IMG/VR virus record: IMGVR_UViG_3300006810_000160
Location: 1 to 35,347 of that record
Strand: one strand, 5' to 3'
DNA length: 35,347 nt
Source: a virus
In this document: piece by piece, positions 31,786 to 35,347 of the stretch
Layout: every line of letters begins with the position of its first letter
Numbering within the stretch: the stretch's first letter is position 1
The notes under the pieces: model-generated
Database searches by the model: none
What the model was told of the DNA's origin: nothing
The model's input: only the letters and a program-made list of their open reading frames with translations
Made by a program: the position numbers and the translations under genes

Positions 31786-32106
31786 TTAACTAATTTCTAA
31801 ATAACTAGCAACTACATGAAGTCTATTTGCTGTTGCTGCTGTTACTTTTAATATTTCTGTTTCTTGCACAACTAATGGTTGTGTTAATAATTCTATTGTA
31901 GTATTTGCTGCAACTGCTGTTACTTTAAATAAACTAAACACATCACTTCCATTTGTTATTGTTGCTGTTATTGTGTCTGCACTACCAGAATCATTAGATA
32001 CTAAAATAGATTTAAATATTCCAGTGACTGCACTTGCTGCTGTATAAAGTGTTGTTGCACTTGTTGCTGTTAAATCTAGTTTTGCATTTTTATAATTATT
32101 AGCCAT
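31786..32106 (-). CDS. Small beta-sandwich virion protein
   Basis: 106 residues, almost all Thr/Ala/Val/Ser beta strands: LDLTATSATTLYTAASAVTG, FKSILVSNDSGSADTITATI, LLTQPLVVQETEILKVTAAT. The pattern suggests a jelly-roll or Ig-like decoration or tail-knob protein. It overlaps the 60-residue gene by 8 bases. It is too small to be a major capsid protein. Confidence 0.65.
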   Translation of the reverse strand: MANNYKNAKLDLTATSATTLYTAASAVTGIFKSILVSNDSGSADTITATITNGSDVFSLFKVTAVAANTTIELLTQPLVVQETEILKVTAATANRLHVVASYLEIS

Positions 32107-32281
32107 TAAACCAACTTACTGCCTCAGAACTCTCTTGTGTAATTTTTTTAGATGCATCCTCAGCTAAGTTTGCAACTCTTATCTGGTTCTCAATCATATT
32201 TACTAAATTATTAGCCCAAATCAAACTGTAATTATTAGGTGGCTGTGGGAGTCGTAAAGCTCTATTTAATGTAGCACTCAT
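32099..32281 (-). CDS. Small late protein (60 aa)
   Basis: MSATLNRALRLPQPPNNYSL then NNLVNMIENQIRVANLAEDA and an end in SWFNG. Helical, soluble, with a proline-rich start. Overlaps both neighbours. It may be a small tail-linked factor. Not recognised. Confidence 0.6.
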   Translation of the reverse strand: MSATLNRALRLPQPPNNYSLIWANNLVNMIENQIRVANLAEDASKKITQESSEAVSWFNG

Positions 32282-34182
32282 CTTAGACCATCCTGTCTAG
32301 TGTTTATTCTAAAATCACCAAGTTGCCAATCATCTTCTGTTCCACTGCTCTCTAGCTTCATAGCCATCTGACGACCTCTAGCTCTTGTACTTAACTTTGT
32401 AGTCTCGCTTGTAATTGTAAATGGACCTTTTGTTATGTCGGAATCACTAGGATATTTCCTAGTTTTTATGGTAAGAGAAAGACTTGTATCAGATGTGGCT
32501 GTAAGATCAGGAATAACTTTATCAACTAAAAATAATGCATCACCACCTTGTGATATTTCTAAAGAAGAACTTTCAATAAAACTTGACATAGCAGACCCAT
32601 TATCATTATTTCCTGTTTCATGATTATATAATATACCAGAACTGTCAAAAGCAAAAGGAACTTTCCTGACTCCAAATGCATCCGACCATACTGTTCTTGT
32701 TAAAGATCCTATAGACCAAGCAGCATCCTGATAATTAAATGTAACATAGCTGTCTGGTTCTGGATTTGCAGTTCCTGCACTATTTGCATTGCTTACATAA
32801 AACCAAGTAACTTCATTAAATGCTTTGTTGTGTGCTGCAAACGATTTATCTATATAATCTTTTTGCATTCTTTCAAATACAAAATGTTGTACTGAACATG
32901 GTAACTCTTTTACAACTCCGTCATAGACAAAGAAATTTGATCTTCCCATCCAGAAAACTGTACTATCTACAGTCATCATAACATTCTTACCAGCTGATCC
33001 GCAGTTGGTTGCTAATAATCTAAAAGAAAATATAAAAGGAGGACCAACAAAAGTCATACCATATAATGCTTCATCAGTTGCTATTACAGTTTCATCTTTA
33101 GATGATGTTGCTGAAACTATTTTATTTCCTATCTCTAATCTTTGATCACCTGCACTATTTGTAACAGTTGGTGCCCATACAGCAAAATCCTCTTGGTCTG
33201 ACCATCTAACTTGCATTGGGTCTATATTACCACTTGATGATAAAGGATCAGTTCCTAATGCTAATACATGACGATCAGGAAATGATATTGTTGTTAAAGT
33301 TGTTGTTGTAGGTACACTTGTTGCTCCTGCTAAACTTGAAACTAAAACTGCTCTGTTAGGACTTGATGATGTATCATAATAATAAATAGCACCACCTCTT
33401 ACAGTTGCTATTAAGTCTTCACCCCATAAATTAAGTGACCATTGTGAGTTTGATAGTTTAACATCACTTGAATCTGTTGATCTTGGAGTACCCCATGTAC
33501 TGCCACCCCATGAACCAGTTCCCCAACCTAATGCTGGATCACCTGATTGTTGACCTAATCCTGCTGCTACACCAATCAAATACTTTATATCTATAGTTGT
33601 GCCACCACCAGCTGATACTGTGCTTGTTGCTGCTGATGATACAGTTATACTATAGCTATTAGCATTAATATATGTAATTTGGTAACCTTCACTTTGATTT
33701 AATGTATCAGCTGTTACCCCACCTGTTGCAGTTGCAGAATTTATAACTACAAAGTCACCATCAGTTGCACCATGACTATTATCAGTTATTACAACTGTTG
33801 TACTACCATCTGTTGTAGCAAGTGGATTTGTTAAATTAGATGTGGTTTTTCTTAATGGTGTAATGTCATAAAGTGCATTGTTTTCTAATATATATAAATG
33901 ATTATGTGTGCCTATTGCAATTCTATCTTCACCATCAGTTATGGCTCTCCACAAAACCATAGTTCTTGCTATACCTACTAATGATGTTTCTGTAGATGTA
34001 ATGTTTCCTGCTGCATCTACTCTTGTATATGCTTCTTTTAACCACCCACCAATTTTTTCTGCATATCCATTTTTAAATCTAATAAGATTACCATCAATCC
34101 AATATGGACCATTCTTACCAGCAGAGTATTTTGTAATATCTTTTACAATTCCTGGCTTTATTTGCATGAGTTGATATGGCAT
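32278..34182 (-). CDS. P22 gp10-like packaged-DNA stabilisation / tail protein
   Basis: 634 residues, beta-rich. It opens MPYQLMQIKPGIVKDITKYS with GPYWIDGNLIRFKNGYAEKI, the typical start of the phage stabilisation family (P22 gp10). Repeated beta-propeller-like strands follow (DRIAIGTHNHLYILENN, DSTVFWMGRSNFFVYDG), plus an Asp/Ser/Thr-rich insertion (AATGG to GGTTIDI) and WSDQEDFAVW. In P22 this protein closes the portal vertex and keeps DNA in. It ends by overlapping the 60-residue gene and starts right after lysozyme. Confidence 0.82.
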   Translation of the reverse strand: MPYQLMQIKPGIVKDITKYSAGKNGPYWIDGNLIRFKNGYAEKIGGWLKEAYTRVDAAGNITSTETSLVGIARTMVLWRAITDGEDRIAIGTHNHLYILENNALYDITPLRKTTSNLTNPLATTDGSTTVVITDNSHGATDGDFVVINSATATGGVTADTLNQSEGYQITYINANSYSITVSSAATSTVSAGGGTTIDIKYLIGVAAGLGQQSGDPALGWGTGSWGGSTWGTPRSTDSSDVKLSNSQWSLNLWGEDLIATVRGGAIYYYDTSSSPNRAVLVSSLAGATSVPTTTTLTTISFPDRHVLALGTDPLSSSGNIDPMQVRWSDQEDFAVWAPTVTNSAGDQRLEIGNKIVSATSSKDETVIATDEALYGMTFVGPPFIFSFRLLATNCGSAGKNVMMTVDSTVFWMGRSNFFVYDGVVKELPCSVQHFVFERMQKDYIDKSFAAHNKAFNEVTWFYVSNANSAGTANPEPDSYVTFNYQDAAWSIGSLTRTVWSDAFGVRKVPFAFDSSGILYNHETGNNDNGSAMSSFIESSSLEISQGGDALFLVDKVIPDLTATSDTSLSLTIKTRKYPSDSDITKGPFTITSETTKLSTRARGRQMAMKLESSGTEDDWQLGDFRINTRQDGLR

Positions 34183-34625
34183 TAGGAGATATTCCTCATT
34201 CTTTCACAAAGCCTTCCTGCTCTGTTCGGCACTTGCTTGTACCATTTACTATCTTCCATCTGTATTGATGCCTCTTGCCAATCACCTTTGTTAACAGCTT
34301 GTCGCATGCGAACAAAATTAGTTAATCTTGGTCTGCCTAAATTGAACATCATATTTGCTATAATTAATTGAACTTCATCAGGCAATGTATAAAAATTATC
34401 ATATAATATAATACAATCTTCTATAACCTTTTCAATATCATTTACAAAACACTCTGTCACTCTCTGATCAGAAACTGGTGTTCCTACATCCAAGTTATTC
34501 TCTGGGTCAATAGATTTAACAAGATGACCAATACCAAATGTTTTATATCCAAGGTGATCTAAATATATTTCAGCTTTACATCCTTCGTCTTCTGTAAGCT
34601 CTTTTTTTAAAATCTCTATATCCAT
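34182..34625 (-). CDS. Lysozyme, T4-type (GH24)
   Basis: Muramidase that degrades peptidoglycan at the end of infection. 147 residues. The T4 catalytic triad spacing is kept: E14 in TEDEG, D23 in YLDHLG, T29 in KTFGIGH (T4: E11, D20, T26). NMMFNLG and PNRAGRLCERM also match the family. No signal peptide, so release depends on the holin encoded upstream (TAATG overlap). Confidence 0.93.
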   Translation of the reverse strand: MDIEILKKELTEDEGCKAEIYLDHLGYKTFGIGHLVKSIDPENNLDVGTPVSDQRVTECFVNDIEKVIEDCIILYDNFYTLPDEVQLIIANMMFNLGRPRLTNFVRMRQAVNKGDWQEASIQMEDSKWYKQVPNRAGRLCERMRNIS

Positions 34626-35020
34626 TATTTCGTTAAACCTTTTTGTTTCTCATAAGTTCTTAATCCACCTAAACCAAGCATTCCCATAAGCACAGTCATT
34701 AACGAACCCATATCAAATGTAGGAAGCTCTGGAATTACAACACCTAGATAAGCACATAAAAATATAGTTATAGGTGCTAATACAAAATGCCAACACAAAG
34801 CAACACCACAAGTCCAACCAATAAATGGTCGCCATCCTGCAACAAATATAGATTTATGTGTGGCTTCTGCTTTGTTTATTTCTAGCTGACCTTTTGCAAG
34901 CTCTTGAGCATGACTCTCTGCCATAGTAGCAACTTCATGTGCCAACTTATTCTTCATGTCTTTGTCTTCTATAAACTTACCTAGAAGATTTGATACTGGT
35001 CCAATTAATGCAGTCAACAT
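34625..35020 (-). CDS. Holin, 3-TM GTA-type
   Basis: 131 residues from ATG 35020 (AAGGA upstream; a GTG at 35023 is also in frame). The N-terminal helix (LTALIGPVSNLLGKFIEDKD) is amphipathic. Then a WRPFIGW motif and two hydrophobic helices (CGVALCWHFVLAPITIFLCA; MTVLMGMLGLGG) as in the holins of alphaproteobacterial gene-transfer agents. Forms lethal membrane holes that let the lysozyme out. It lies immediately before lysozyme and after the EF-hand protein, so this is a three-gene lysis cassette. Confidence 0.85.
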   Translation of the reverse strand: MLTALIGPVSNLLGKFIEDKDMKNKLAHEVATMAESHAQELAKGQLEINKAEATHKSIFVAGWRPFIGWTCGVALCWHFVLAPITIFLCAYLGVVIPELPTFDMGSLMTVLMGMLGLGGLRTYEKQKGLTK

Positions 35021-35343
35021 CACTTAACATCCTTTTTTGCCATCTGATTAAAACCAATAAATGAGCCGATAACACCCATATTACTAAGTACCCATATTTC
35101 AGCTATGCCAGATAAATGATCAATTCTTTCCATAGGTAGTAATGGTGTCATTAATACAACTATAAATAATGTAACAGATAATGCACTAAACCAAACTAAA
35201 TATCTTTGTTGGTCTTCTTTTTTGTCTCTGTTTTCTAAAAGAATAATTTTTTCTTTCATTTCAAACTCTTTGTCTGAAACTACACCATCACCATTAGTAT
35301 CTAATTTAGCAAACTTTGAGTTTTTTTCTAATTTTTTTGTCAT
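35020..35343 (-). CDS. EF-hand protein with two membrane helices
   Basis: 107 residues. The loop DTNGDGVVSDKE (D15, N17, D19, V21, S23, E26) is a canonical calcium-binding EF-hand. Two hydrophobic segments follow at about 48-68 and 82-98. It precedes holin with a TGATG junction. The ribosome-binding site is only complete (GGAG) if the window is joined to its other end. Possible regulator of holin (antiholin/pinholin-like) responding to calcium; inference only. Confidence 0.75.
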   Translation of the reverse strand: MTKKLEKNSKFAKLDTNGDGVVSDKEFEMKEKIILLENRDKKEDQQRYLVWFSALSVTLFIVVLMTPLLPMERIDHLSGIAEIWVLSNMGVIGSFIGFNQMAKKDVK

Positions 35344-35347
35344 TGTA

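Noticed and set aside
1-35347. CRISPR array, tRNA genes, insertion sequences, integrase and attachment sites
   Set aside because: No regularly spaced repeats, cloverleaf sequences, transposase or recombinase genes were found by eye on either strand.

Overview
The window is an AT-rich bacteriophage genome, or nearly all of one, from a short-tailed (podovirus-type) marine-looking lytic phage. Supporting evidence is a P22-type long portal, a large terminase, a P22 gp10-like tail/stabilisation protein, glycine-zipper and ejection-type virion proteins, a T4-type lysozyme and a GTA-type holin. There is no long tape-measure or tail-sheath gene, no integrase, no phage RNA polymerase and no tRNA that I can see. 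Base composition, gene size and gene content recall small podoviruses of SAR11/Roseobacter-type alphaproteobacteria (about 35 kb, HTVC010P-like); that comparison is from memory.

Layout. Two divergent blocks start from an intergenic region at 5608-5911. The plus block (5912-24106) holds early/middle genes: an SSB-like protein, an archaeo-eukaryotic-type primase, an NrdR-like zinc ribbon, a UvrD-like SF1 helicase, a small lipoprotein, a FAD/NAD-binding protein, a shortened methyltransferase, ThyX, a PseT-like 3'-phosphatase, a DUF6378-like nucleotide pyrophosphohydrolase candidate, a DEDDh proofreading exonuclease, a C-family DNA polymerase (DnaE-like), a papain/C39-like peptidase, a SNF2-type helicase and a VRR-NUC nuclease. 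The minus block runs 5607 -> 1 and 35343 -> 24108. It holds small early genes, two strong terminators, TerS-like, TerL and portal, then (from the right end) an EF-hand membrane protein, holin, lysozyme, the stabilisation protein, virion proteins, a GNAT acetyltransferase and ejection-type proteins. The two blocks converge at 24107.

The window ends fit together. The small ORF cut at position 1 would continue through 35347, stop at a TGA overlapping the ATG of the EF-hand gene, and supply that gene's Shine-Dalgarno. This suggests a circularised complete genome. Yet no major capsid or scaffold gene is recognisable, and the place where one is normally found (after portal) is exactly this seam. 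Either the window is linear and missing a capsid module, or the capsid protein is unrecognisable or absent.

Expression. Four units share a promoter with -35 TTTACT, a 17-base spacer and a -10 of GATAAC/GATACT/TAAGAT. Most leading genes use the same ribosome-binding element AGAAAGGAAA. A large nested hairpin with pseudoknot potential precedes the primase gene. Two intrinsic terminators lie between the early minus genes and the terminase, so late transcription probably needs read-through or a separate promoter. Together the plus genes form a largely self-contained replication machine (polymerase, proofreader, primase, helicases, SSB, nuclease) with a thymidylate/nucleotide cassette.
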